Below, one piece after another: positions 33,779 through 45,465 of a stretch of DNA of 64,000 bases. Made by a program: the position numbers and the translations under genes. The first letter of the stretch is position 1. Each line of letters begins with the position of its first letter. Source of the DNA: Trichobilharzia szidati (Eukaryota; Platyhelminthes; Trematoda; Strigeidida; Schistosomatidae); assembly GCA_944472155.2 (NCBI GenBank), contig OX235271.1, positions 23,753,710 to 23,817,709 of the forward strand. The letters run 5' to 3'. The notes below the pieces were generated by a model that made no database searches, had not been told where the DNA came from, and saw nothing but the letters and a program-made list of their open reading frames with translations.

Positions 33779-36700
33779 ATGCTGGCTCCCCCTTTGCATG
33801 AATATAGGAACAGTCTAGTTCACCCGCATCCATTAAGCACACTTGATACATGCACAAGTTTAGGTCAAATAAAGATCCCTACCCACGTTTCCAGCTTAAC
33901 TAAAAATAAAAATGCCTTAGCCTTTAGCAAATCCAGTACTCCAACGCTTAATTCCTCACCGAAAACAGCACACACCAACCCGATAGACATAGATGAGCGT
34001 GATGTCGAAACTCCTCTTAACATAGGGTCGTCATGTCAAACAGTACTACTGGGTGCTGAACCATACTCGGGGTTGATTAACGAACTTAAATACTTCAAAT
34101 GCTACTTCAAATCTCATCTTTACTTGGTCCTCATAAATGCTAGATCTGTTCTAAATAAACTGCCAATGCTCAAAGCACTCACAGCAATATAAAAACCCCC
34201 TATAATTGTCATCACTGAATCCTGGTGTAATTCGAACATACGAATATTGGAGGGGAGGGGTTTAGTACTTGAATGCATTACTGTATCACAGCTAGAATAG
34301 ACATTAAATGCCTGAACTTATGAGTAACTTACACTTAAATAACGCAATAGTATTAATTGGATGCACCTACAGAGCACCTAGCACCTTTAGTAATCACGAG
34401 ATCCAACTTATTAATACTCTAGAACAATTATCCACCCTCCACTACGATCATAAGATCCTATGTGGAGACTTTAACTTACCAGAAATCAACTGGGAAATAC
34501 CCACAGGTCCAACTAAACTTGATAAGTTCTTAGGCACACTGGATATACTTGGCTGGAAACAGACTGTCACAACCCCAACAAGAGGTAATAACGTACTAAA
34601 CTTAATCTTTTGCCACAATATAAGTCCCCTTTCTACCCTAGTCGGTCCTGAGTTTTCAGGGAGTGACCACAAAACAGTACTGTGTGCACTGCCACTTCCG
34701 TCAAGTAGCAATGCAAACCATACCCCTACTTCACAACAAATAACTTACAGGAACTACAGTAAGGCAGACTGGACTCTAGTAAAATCAATGCTAAGATCCT
34801 CAGAATGGAGTGAGTACTTCTATACTGATAGCCTCTCGAAAGCTCTAGACATCTTTTACTATAACTCCAACACATGCTTAGATGCTGTCATCCCACTTCA
34901 AACATTAAAGTCTTCCCCACATAGAAAGTCATTCATAAAGCCAAAGGATCGTAGGAAACTGAAAAGACTGTCAACAAGTTACTTCAGGCGACACGACTTT
35001 AGTACACTAGGGTCAATACTTAGTACTCTTAGCTCCATCTCGCAAGCTCATAACTTGCGTATGAGAAATGAAGAATGCACCGCACTAGCCAGCACCACCA
35101 GAGTAGGTGCTCTCACAAAAATCCTAAAGAAGAGAATGAATCACCAAAGCCATAAAATTTCTCTCCTTATAAACAAGGGCAAACTATACAGCAACCATGC
35201 AGACATGTGTGAACTGTTTAACGAGACGTTTGCAGCTAACTACCTTAAGCCTACAAGTCCACTTCTCGGTTTACAATCTACAATAGAACTCCCTTCTTCT
35301 TCAACGCTGAAACAAATCACTACAGTTCATTTCACTTATTCTAATATTAACCAAACCATTAATACTCTTAAAAGCTCTAGTAGTGCCGGTTTTGACGGTA
35401 TACCATCGTATCTTTATAAACACGGTGGTTCTGACATTTCCGTTTTATTACTTAAGATTTTTACAATGTCCCTAGAAAGCCAAACCTATCCAGATAAATG
35501 GAAAACCACATTTATAGTACCTAAACACAAATCCGGATCAAAAACTGAAGTCAATAGCTATATGCCAATCAATATTACACCCATAGTATCTAGAATCATT
35601 GAAAGAATAGTTAAAGATGATATTCTCAAACATATGCTCAGCTGTAATATTCTATGTCCAAACCAACATGGATTCCTAAAATCCAGATCATGCATGACAT
35701 GTCACCTTGACTTCTTTAACTATATAACTAGCAGCCGAGACAAACAACAACTAGTACTAGTCATCTACTTTGACATATCCAAAGCCTTTGACCGCGTTGA
35801 CCATTTGCTTCTAATAAATAAGCTGAACTCCTTAGGAATAAGTAACCCATTATTAGGATGGACTGAATCATTCCTTAACAGTAGGTCCCAAGTAGTTAGA
35901 CTGGGTTCTGTAAACTCTAAACCTAGTCCAGTCACTTCTGGAGTAGTTCAAGGTAGCGTCTTAGGCCCCCTCCTATTCACTCTATATGTGAACGACATAT
36001 GCAGCTGTTTCTCACTTGGTACACCATTCATCTTTGCAGATGATCTTAAAGTAGCTTACACATTCCACTGTGATGACTTAGGGTACTTTCAGAAAGCTGT
36101 TCAGGAAGAACTAGATCGAGTAACCGCATGGTCCTCCACATGGAACCTAAAATTCAACCTTAAAAAATGTGGTTGGATCTGTTTCGGTGCACCCTCAATA
36201 AATATTAAACTGGTACTTGAATCTCTTGACTTGCCTAAACTCCAAAGTGTTGTTGACCTAGGACTCAGGTACTCTAGTGACTTGACATTTTCTGAGCAAG
36301 TGGCGACACAGACGCGTAAATCGAGGATGCTCTTAGGATGCATACTCAGGAATTTCCACAATTACGAGGCGAAACTATTATTGTATAAAACTTGTGTCAG
36401 ACCACTACTTGAATATTGTCCATTTATTCTCAGCAGCACTCGCGTAAGTGACAAACTTAAAATAGAAAGTGTCCAACGATACTTCACGTCTAAACTACTA
36501 GGATTTGACTGCGAAAAGGACTACACATCAAGGTGTATAACTCTAGGTATCGACCAACTCTGGATGAGACGACTGAGCATTAACCTAACATTTTTCTTTA
36601 AAATATTGCATAAAATATCATTCTCAGACAGTAAGGAGATACACTTCTCACCGGAAGGCTCCTACAACCTTCGTAACCAAACGTGCACAGTATCTAGGAA

Positions 36701-36908
36701 AAACTGCAAGACATCACTCCGTGCAAACTTCTTCATAGTCATGTACTCTAAGATCTGGAAGAGTTTACCCCTAGAAATAAGGACCTGTCACTCTATTATA
36801 ACCTTCAAACGCTTGCTATATGAACTGCTTCATCCTAATGACTATGCCAATCACACCGCACCACTTATTTCCAAAACGCATGAGCTATTAGAACACTATA
36901 ACGCCTAG
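33779..36908 (+). pseudogene. CR1 family A ORF2: endonuclease and reverse transcriptase, most complete copy
   Basis: The first frame (33779-34192) reaches the AP-endonuclease start LYLVLINARSVLNKL and stops at a TAA (34190), also present in copy 1. About 85-90 bp of the endonuclease seen in copy 1 (15470-15560) are missing around 34235-34300. The long frame 34308-36908 (866 aa) then gives the end of the endonuclease (ILCGDFNLPEINWE, SGSDHKTVLCALPL), the basic linker, RT motifs (SSSAGFDGIPSYLYKHG, FDISKAFDRVDHLL, SGVVQGSVLGPLLF, catalytic FIFADDLKVAY at about residue 580) and the CR1 C-terminus (FHNYEAKLLLYKTCVRPLLE, IWKSLPLEIR). RT looks intact; the endonuclease is broken, so autonomous movement is unlikely. 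Confidence 0.92.
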
Positions 36909-37795
36909 ACTTATTACTAACTATTACGACACTAAATAAACTCTAAGACTTCGCAAAAATACATGAAAAACAACTAGATTATGGGTAGTGTTTACTATAC
37001 AATGATATACATTTATAAACATTTATATGTACATAAAATAATAATGTTCTTTCCATATTTACATACTCTATCTCCCTGCTGAGCGTAATCTTCTATATAA
37101 CTCCTGGTCGAGGTCGAACAACCCAACTGAAATGACAATTAAATAAACTCAAACTCAAATTCCATGAACGATCCGATGCAACCACTTGAAAACGCTGGCT
37201 AACATTCTGTACAAGGAGTATTCTTGATCTGATATAAAGAAACAACTGGTTTTCAAGCAGTTTTCAATGAATTACTCAACTTACATGTACAGTCTGCCAT
37301 GCTGACGCAAATGGCGCAAATGGATATTTCTAGAATCGACCTCGGCCCCATTTGATGCAGTAAAACAATCTAACATGACCTTATCTAATTTTCGTATCAA
37401 AGATCAAATTTCTTTCCTATTATAAAACTACGATAAGACTGCTGACAAAAATGGAATAAATACATTATTGACTCAAAATAATACATCAATAAACTTTATC
37501 TCAAGGATGCTGTTCACAACAAAGTTATGTAGGAGAATTTACTTCAAGCTTTATTTTTCCCAGATATTTGTATTACATTCATCTAAAGTCTGGGTTTTGT
37601 TGTTAACGCGAAGACAATATTTCTATATCTCTGTATGTGTTACACAGACAGACTATTTTGCAGACTGTTCTGACTGACTCTAATGTTAGATTGAACAAAC
37701 AAACTGTAATTTATATAATAAATTATCCATGCCTGTACAATTGGTATGTTCCTGCATAAACAGGAATAAATAAATATTTATATTTATAAATATTT
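36909..37795 (+). mobile_element. CR1 family A 3' untranslated region and tail
   Basis: Homologous to 200-1085. Contains the CR1-tail-like unit at about 37530-37775 and ends in an AT-rich TAAATA/TTTATA tail right at the start of the duplicated segment (37796). Confidence 0.8.
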
Positions 37796-38787
37796 ATAGA
37801 TGCTTCGCCAAGAAAAAGAAGACCACTGGTTCAAGGAAAATTTATATAAAGTTTTCTTATAAATCATGGGCAACCGTGTTTATAACCACGGAGAAATCAC
37901 AAGCATCCGAAAAATAGGAATTTCATTATTTGAACTGAAACAAGCAATTTGTAACCAGCCAATTTTTTCACCCCGATTAATAATCAGCTTCTCAGACGGT
38001 TGTAAATTCGAAAAATCCACCGATTGTAGACCAAAATCCGAAACGTTATTCTTGCTAGTTAAATTCTTACCGAACACTCACCAGATCATCGTACGTTATC
38101 CGCTTTTCAAATCAATTTGAAACAAATAAAATGGTTGTTAACACCGCGTTTACTACAGGCAGTCCTAGTTCGTGCGTTTGGATCTAGTACACTAGGCATT
38201 AACAATCATTTAGGGATTTCCTATTGCTTCCTAATTTTGCTTCCAAAAGTACATACAAACACCACACATTCATGCTTCACATTTGGCTCATCCTTGCTTG
38301 ATTTTGATTCTCTCACAATATACCTGATTTTTTGGCTGACAACAGACACCTTGTCGAAAAGCTCCAAAGCTTTTTAAACTTCAAACCAGGTTCTAAATTC
38401 TCTGGGTTTAATTAGTTCTTCGAAAACTTTGCTAATATCAACCCTGATGGTGCTCTCTTCACCGGATTCATTCGTAGATTGTTGCATGCTGTAAACATGA
38501 ATGTGAGAGACATTTTCTCCAGATTCCTACATATTAAGTAACCAACTGAGCCAGCAGCAAAAACGGCAACCAAAAATGAACTGGAAACAATGGCTTCTGC
38601 CTCCCAAACATGTTCACGTGCATAATCTCCAAGATTTCTACACAGTACTAATTCATTAATAGCTGAAAAACAATTAAAACACTGAAACCATGCATGAATG
38701 CAACGTATGAAACAATTACAATGAAACGAATGCACTGACCTGGTGGTAAAATCTTTCGAAACAAACGAAATAACTAATTTTAACAGA
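37796..38787. repeat. Direct duplicated segment, right copy
   Basis: Second copy of 7719-8710, nearly identical. Here the neighbouring sequence keeps the upstream part of the minus-strand frame (38788-38819), which the left copy lacks, so this copy extends further into the original unit. Confidence 0.9.
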
Positions 38788-38819
38788 AACGGTAACAATA
38801 ATGAAGTGAAACGCAACAT
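38412..38819 (-). CDS. Possible 5' exons of an unrecognised gene
   Basis: The 135-residue minus frame begins MLRFTSLLLPFLLKLVISFV, a hydrophobic signal-like start. A good splice donor (ACCAG|GTCAGT at about 38739) and an acceptor (TTGTTTTTCAG near 38665) suggest that the middle of the frame is a roughly 76-bp intron, so the drawn ORF is probably not the real protein. Downstream coding-like pieces are EAIVSSSFLVAVFAAGSVGY (membrane-like) and, in another frame, DISKVFEELIKPREF. The simple join hits a stop, so the model is unresolved. No family recognised. The left copy at 8335-8658 lacks the first exon. Confidence 0.35.
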   Translation of the reverse strand: MLRFTSLLLPFLLKLVISFVSKDFTTRSVHSFHCNCFIRCIHAWFQCFNCFSAINELVLCRNLGDYAREHVWEAEAIVSSSFLVAVFAAGSVGYLICRNLEKMSLTFMFTACNNLRMNPVKRAPSGLILAKFSKN

Positions 38820-39335
38820 TTGTAAACAATGTGCATCAAGATAAGTTGTGAGTAACTGTTGGATAAACGGAAAAACCGATATGTAAACGAACAGCTACGG
38901 AACTGCAATCCAACATGGCCGACTGACATGGACGAAAATGACCTTTGAGCGTCTCACTCCATAAATGACCTTGTACGTGACGTTTAATTTATGCCCAAGT
39001 CTTGTGTATTGCTGCATCAGTAACATAAACACCAATTGTAGCGTTATCCAGTCAGTAAAATTTCGAAATTTCGTTCGACAAACTTTGCAGAAGGTAGATG
39101 AAATTAAAGGCTGCTTCCAGACGATGCGTACAACGGCATCTTAGGCAATGTCTACAAAGACAAAAAAGATAATTAGAAGACACGTTAAAATGCATAGGTA
39201 ATTAAGTCAAGTACTGTTTTGGAATAAAGGAGATTACTAGTATTATTACAAGGTCTTCAACTCATTTCATTTCTTTCGACTGCTACCATTTCTTGCGTCA
39301 GCGTTACTTACTTATAGTTTACTGTAATTTCTTCG
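38820..39335. other. No feature recognised
   Basis: Flank after the duplicated segment. No open frame or repeat was recognised. Confidence 0.4.
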
Positions 39336-39339
39336 TTGC

Positions 39340-39758
39340 ACCCTATTTACACAGTGCAAGGAAATGAGAAAATGAGTGCAATACTTAGGTTACGGCAACC
39401 AGTGGAATATGTTGACAGGTGTATGCGTCTGAATTTAGAACCTCTGTGGTTAAGGAGAGTGAAGTGCAACTTATTTCTACTATTCAAAGTCATAAGAAAA
39501 CACTGTTATAGTAACTCATCCATAACGTGGGAAAATATTAAATCATATCAGCTGCGAAACCACAACTACCTTGTCAAGGTGGCTACCCACAGAAAATACA
39601 TTAGGGCAAACTTTTTCACCATTAAATATTGCACTCTTTGGAACCAACTACCATCTGAAATTAGATGTTGTGAAAACCCCAATGGGTTCAAACGGAGCCT
39701 AGAGAGACACATTAACATGTCCACCCTAGCTTGTCTAAAAGACCACAAATGTTGGTAA
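39340..39758 (+). pseudogene. CR1-type ORF2 C-terminus, another family
   Basis: 140 residues with LEPLWLRRVKCNLFLLFKVI, SYQLRNHNYLVKVATHRKY, and NFFTIKYCTLWNQLPSEIR, the same C-terminal order as in the CR1 copies at 36908 and 22974 but divergent from both. The 5' side is unrelated, so it is a 5'-truncated insertion on the plus strand with a presumed 3' tail somewhere in 39760-40050. Confidence 0.85.
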
Positions 39759-40080
39759 AATGGTAAGTAAAAGCCGGTCCAGTCTTCAGTGTAATCACTT
39801 ACGTATAACTCGACTCTACTACTTACGCAGAGAACGTTTGACTAATTTACTGATTTTGCTTTCTGTATAGTCTTCAGTAAGTTATGTTAATATAAGTACT
39901 TCTAGAAACAATTATATTAGCAACCACATTTTATAATATTTTACATATGTATATACAGTTAATAATACAATGCTATTTTTGTGTCTGAATGACTTTACTC
40001 AGCCAATAACCACCTTTTCTCAAACACCTTCCTAAAACGTATAATCTTTATAATATTTCGCAGTATTTTTAACATTATAT

Positions 40081-41020
40081 AAGTTGAAGGGTTACTTTGC
40101 AATATCTAATGCGCACCGTATGAAAATCGGTCATGAAAATTTAGCATAACTAGCTCTGTTAACCGGCTGTTTTCTTCAGGATCATTATACATAATTTTAT
40201 CACTAATTGTTCCACTACACTTTTTACTCTGCTAAATAGACTTCAACTTAGTTGCTGTAATACTAGCTGCTCCTATACTTCATATTTCTTAAACGCAATT
40301 TCCTGGGCGTTTGCTACAAATATATTATTAATTTTATTAGTGTAGCGGTAAATAATTCCCCAAAATTATTAACCACAGCAATCATCACTCAATATTGGAT
40401 GCTGACCCTCACTGTTTAAGTCGACTTGTTTAGCTGAAGGCTTCCGGTCAAGCATCCCCGCCATTTGGTACTCCGTCGTGTCACGTGCGTGCACAATTAC
40501 TAGCTAGCTAAGCATTCATCTCTACCCGCAATTTTGTCCCGAAATATACTACGTACTTTGGACGACAAAATCTGGTCTTTTGCTTTATCTTTGGTACTCG
40601 AAGAACGAACACTATAGAAGTTGTTGGTATAAGATCTTGCATTAGTATAATCCGTACAACTCGCGAACGTCGATACCTGCAACCTCTAAATTAGTACTAG
40701 TTTTGAGTTGAAATGACTATCTTTAGTCAACAGTTACCCATTTTCATATAATTTTCTAAAAAATTCACATTGTTTAAATTATGTAGTATTTTTCCATTAT
40801 GTGATTGATGAGTCACTTTGCAATGTGTAACGCACACCATATAAAATCGTTAGTGAAAATTTAGGATAACAAGTTCTGCTAACCAGTTGCCTTACTCAGA
40901 ACCACTTTACATAACTTTATCACTAATTGTTCCACTACTCATATCACTCTGCCTAATAGAATATAACTTAGTTGCTCTAATATTAGCTATTTTTATACTT
41001 CATAACTCTTAAGGCAAACC
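40081..41020. repeat. Diverged direct repeat pair (~220 bp, ~720 bp apart)
   Basis: 40081-40305 and 40803-41020 share order and wording ('actttgcaatat..taa.gc.cacc.tat.aaaatcg', 'tttatcactaattgttccact', 'cttagttgct') at roughly 75-80% by eye. A weak third trace starts at about 41612. The sequence between them includes a GC-richer patch (40420-40700). No known element was recognised. Confidence 0.6.
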
Positions 41021-41144
41021 TAATTTTTTAGTCTTTTGTAGTAATCCACTTGTTCACTAGTATGATGATAATACTGCTAACAATGTCCTCTGGTATTATT
41101 GTGCCATGTGACCTAATGGGAAGCACTTGTCATGAAAGCTGTTA

Positions 41145-41676
41145 ATGTGCAGCATACTGTATGATTGGGACGGAGTCAAAGCAATCCAATATTACAACTG
41201 CAGTCATTGTAAAGGGTTTCAGAGCTTAATGTCAAAAAAGGAGGGAGGGTGGTGCATACTAATCAGCAGATTTGGTAGTGGTCACAAATGTGAATCGCTC
41301 CGATCTGTAGGACAGCAACATGCATTATTTTGGCAGCTCGAGAATTAAACATGAGTTCAGATACTGAAAGTAGAAAATAAATTGACTTTATAAAAATAAT
41401 TTAAAAAAAACAAACTAAAACAATAATGACTGTACAGTTTCGCTTGTAAAAAAATAATGCTTTCGCTCCTAACACCCACAAGCCTGCTCAGTTTCTTGTC
41501 AAGATGCTATCCCATGGGCCATACACAAGTTCGCCAGACATCCTATAGGTCACCACATTCAACAGGTTCTAATCCTTCTAGCCACTTTTATCTGAAATGT
41601 CACTTATATACTTCACGATAATCCCTCTGCCTAATTACTATAATACTCTATTTTTTCTCAACTTCCCAGGCCTTTA
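41145..41676. other. No gene recognised
   Basis: One 67-residue frame (41145-41348) with no known motif. Remaining sequence is AT-rich and leads into the right inverted arm. Confidence 0.35.
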
Positions 41677-44202
41677 GTAAAGCTGAAATTTACTCTTTTT
41701 TCTCATTCACACTATTCTCTCGCATAAAGTTCGGTTGCTCTGATGGTAAAAAACAAACATAATAACAGCACTCATGTTTGAGAATAACTTTATTTTCATA
41801 GAAAACGTCATAGTTTTCTACGGTAAGACCGATATGGTTAGCATCACACATTGCAAATGTGCACTATCATATCAAGTACTGTATAGCTTATTCTTGTATT
41901 TTTCTTGTAAATATACTTCCAATAATGTATTATTCATAATTGCATTTTATACCACTTTGTAGCTGTGCAGGATTTTCTCCTCTTCCTGAAATAGCGTTCA
42001 AGCACGTGGGGTCACAGTACTCAATCATATATATATTTTGTTTATCGATGGGCCATTACTATCATCATCAGGAAATGGAACGAAGTTTGGGTTGTCTCGC
42101 TCAACTTCGATGGAGACCTTCGTGAAAGATTTACAAATTAACAATTATAAGAATCTGTTCCGATTGCTTGTACTATATAATTCAACAATTTGAACTTTTA
42201 AAAAAAGTGATAATCTTACTATCCCTTGTAAACGTTGTACTTACCTCAATATTGGTTGGTTATCGTATGCCTACAACTACGGGTTGAAAACGAAACGAAG
42301 TCAATTTTCCTGCGCAACCTGGAGGACTACTGTTTAATTCAATAATGATACGACATGGGTCAGACAAAGAGTGCATTTATATATATCAAATATTTAGCTG
42401 TTCAAACATTACTAACTTGTAGACAATCTAATATTTGACATTGTATCATACTTGATCGTGCCTGTAAAAATGGCATGCATTTTCATGTAGATTTATGTTT
42501 ATATGAAAATATAAATTATTATTTTAAAGCTTAGCACAAAAGTGATAAAGCACAAAAACACTTGAAAAGTAGGAGACGAATCCCGGGTGGATGAAGAGAT
42601 TACTGAAAGATATCTATTTGTCATTTAGCAAAGAACAAGAATAAGAACTGCAATTATCATTTGTTGACATTCTGGAGATCATTATTCAGTGTTTCGCATT
42701 TAGTTATGCCTAGCCTGTGTCACTCTGCCTGGCTTTCAGTATGACTTCGCAAGGTAGTCCAACTGTTTAGTTTACCACATTCCATGCACCACACAAAGGT
42801 AGAGACATAAAACTAAATGGAAGTTTAACGAGCGAAAATTTGAGGGAAAATAAATAGTGACAACATGAGTTGAATAGATACGTGAGATTACACAGAGTGA
42901 ATGCATCTGTGCCATGAACAAAGACTTGCAGACATATATCAAGTAGTTCTTCTAGCTGACTGTCAACGATTTTATGAACCAATACCAGCTTTTCATTTGA
43001 CCGACCCAAACACATTTGGAACCTTAACATGTGCTGGCCAACATTATCCCTCAAGGAAGGCGATGGCTTGCTATGCCATCACGTGTTATAGCCATCTCAA
43101 CCTATTCAGCTTCCCTACCTTGAAGACTAACTTACCCTCCTCACCTAACACTTTATGCGTAACATCAACAGCAATCGCCATATTATACTGCTTTACTCAT
43201 GAGATGGAACACAGACACCTATAATCAAACACCGGTATTCTTTTCATATTTTCCAGTATCAGGGGTTAGTTCTCATAGTCTAGGTGTACAGTATCATCAG
43301 CAAACTGTAAGTTGATGATGATAAGTCTTTAAAGTCATTTATAGACTATCCTACTGATATATGTGTGATTGGATTGAAATTATGCAAGTATGACAGTTTA
43401 AGAATTCAGCGTTGTGTTACATCCCAATTGGAAATGTGTTTTCTCGGATAATTCGCAAACAGTAATCACTGAATAGAAAACACTCTGTAGAATTTATGAA
43501 ACTCATTAACTGACGCAATACTTCTGCAGGCATTATACTGTTTCCTCAATAAAGCGAGATTTGTATATTTCAGTTGCATAAAACGAGTAAGTGGTATCCT
43601 GGCAATACCAATGACTACAACAAGTCTGGGAATTATGCACTACAACTTTTGCTTTAATGAATACTCCAGCAGATTTTAAATAAACACCTGACAAATATCA
43701 AATTTATACAGGAAGTCAGTAAGATTTACTAAACTAAAAGCACTTTCGGTTTACCTAGGAGTTCTCCATGCCGAATTTATTCCTCCAAGGGCCTACACAG
43801 ATTACAACTTAAATTAAATAACATTGACGTTGAAGAAATTCCATTCTTCATTACTAAACTTACTGATATTGATAATTGTGTTTTTTATTCTAGAAACAGG
43901 AGCATTCGTAATGTTTCACTTTGTGTAAATGCAGTTAGATACAGTTGCACTAAGAACTCAATGCAACTCGGTGCACAATAGTATATACACAAATAAACTG
44001 AAAAATAACGTCCTCCTTACCTTCTGAACAACTTATCCTTATTACAGGATAATAACTTCCTTTCACGTATGAGCCTGAGTTATGTATATGAAATCACAAC
44101 ATTACATCAGTTAAATATTCCCCCAAAACCAAGGCGACTTGAAGCCAATAGCAACATAGCAACAAGCGTCATTGTCGGGATATGCAATAAAGTCGCTCAA
44201 GA
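41677..44202 (-). repeat. Right arm of the 2.5-kb inverted repeat
   Basis: Reverse complement of 10965-13482 with only isolated differences. Frames here (41774-41962, 41940-42125, 42767-43054, 42901-43224) duplicate those of the left arm and are not convincing genes. Confidence 0.92.
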
Positions 44203-44235
44203 TTTAATGCCGTACACAGCAAATTTATGTAGCGG

Positions 44236-44495
44236 AATTCACTTCAAGCTAATTTTTTTCTCAAGTATTTGTGATCCATCCAAGAGAGACTTGGGTTTTT
44301 TATTAATGCGGATACAATAGTTCTATGTTTCTTAATGTGCTGCATTGCCTGACTAGTCGGCATATTGTTCCCACAAACTGTAGTCGAAAAAAACACCGAA
44401 CACGTAGATCCACCATAAGCCACATTTGTGTAATTGAAATAATTCTTTTCCATATCTGTTTAACTGATGTGTTCCTTCATAAATAAGAATAAGTG
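44236..44495 (+). mobile_element. CR1-tail-like repeat unit
   Basis: 'ttcacttcaagct ... tccatccaagagagacttgggttttttattaatgcg' and the end 'atgtgttccttcataaataagaat' parallel the CR1 family A 3' end at 826-1085. Diverged; begins 34 bp after the inverted arm. Confidence 0.65.
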
Positions 44496-44574
44496 ATTTT
44501 AATTTCTTTTGTGTTTAACTTTATTTTCAGAACCTATATTTAGCGTTCTCCTTAACATCGCTAAGCTAGAAATA

Positions 44575-44703
44575 ATGCTGGTAAGGAGGAAAGGTTGGGC
44601 ATCAGGCTAGCAACCCCATCCTGAAAAAATAACCTGTGCTACAGAAACTTCAAGCCACTAGCTTGAAGCCCTATGTTCCACTGAGAACGTGAAGGAAAAA
44701 ATA
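44575..44703 (+). mobile_element. 5'-truncated tRNA-derived SINE (type 3)
   Basis: 'ggtaaggaggaaaggttgggcatcaggc' to 'agcccta tgttccactg agaacgtgaaggaa' matches the body and 3' end of the SINE at 59542-59772. The tRNA-like head is missing. Confidence 0.75.
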
Positions 44704-44807
44704 TTTAGCGTTACCCTCTATAGGTATGAACAATCATCCTTTCTTTAGTTTTGCTGCTACACACCTAGTCTAATCGTTGGTGCGAAAGATTATAGAATCC
44801 TATGAAC

Positions 44808-45240
44808 TGGAGTCCCTCATGCGCATAAAGTCAGAATACATTTTTCTAACATGCATTTTACTGTTATGTGAGGGAATTGACTTCAAGCTTTATTTATTTT
44901 CCCAAGTATCTGTAATCCATCCAATGCATACTTGGGTTCTTTGTTAATGCGGTGTCAATATCTCTATATTTCTTGATGTGGTCCATTGGATCACAAGTTA
45001 TCCTTTTTTCCCCATAAACGAAAGACAAAATCACAGCAACCATGTTATTCAACTGTAATTCATGCAATGTTATTATGTAATTTAAATAATACCTATTCAT
45101 GCTTATACAACTGGTGTGCCCTACTTGGGTAGAAATAGATATGTACCTTATTATATTATCATTGCTAACGATGCTTACTAATCATATGTGTAATTTATCG
45201 GATTGATGATGCTTATAAACCGGCTTCCCTCATGTACAAA
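44808..45240 (+). repeat. Repeat unit flanked by ATGAGGGA/TCCCTCAT
   Basis: A full unit 44878-45234 ('gagggaattgacttcaagctttattt' to 'cggcttccctcatgtac') preceded by the 50-bp spacer and the end of another unit (tccctcatgcgc, 44822-44834). Same arrangement, reversed, as 21466-22010. Confidence 0.7.
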
Positions 45241-45269
45241 ATGAGAATATATTATTAGTATTTTTACAC

Positions 45270-45465
45270 TTATTCACTTGCACAAGATATAGGAAGCTAG
45301 AAGTGTTGCTAGATATCTAGTCTTCATTATAGAGTAACGACAGTCGCTGATAAAATTCTGAAGCCCATCGAACATACATTCTGCAACCCTCCAAGTCTCT
45401 GAGCCAGACAGGAGCGCTGAGTAGACATTAGTAAAGGAGATCCGTATCTTGGTCTGCACGCGGGG
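45270..45465 (-). pseudogene. RTE (SR2-like) ORF2 fragment
   Basis: The minus frame 45459-45274 contains YSALLSGSETWRVAECM and LQNFISDCRYSIMKTR, a diverged form of the LLYGSETWRV...FINRCLRSIL motif of the RTE at 6578-7289. Only about 190 bp. Confidence 0.7.

Noticed and set aside
1..38787. One 36.7-kb tandem duplication explaining the CR1 tails, the 992-bp repeat and the prefoldin exons together
   Set aside because: The CR1 tails differ by many percent and the 992-bp repeats by almost nothing, and their offsets differ (36709 versus 30077), so a single duplication does not fit without further deletions.
42767..43224. Two overlapping host genes in the inverted arm (also at 11936-12393)
   Set aside because: Opposed frames of the same DNA; one carries a degraded RTE C-terminal motif and neither has a recognisable domain.
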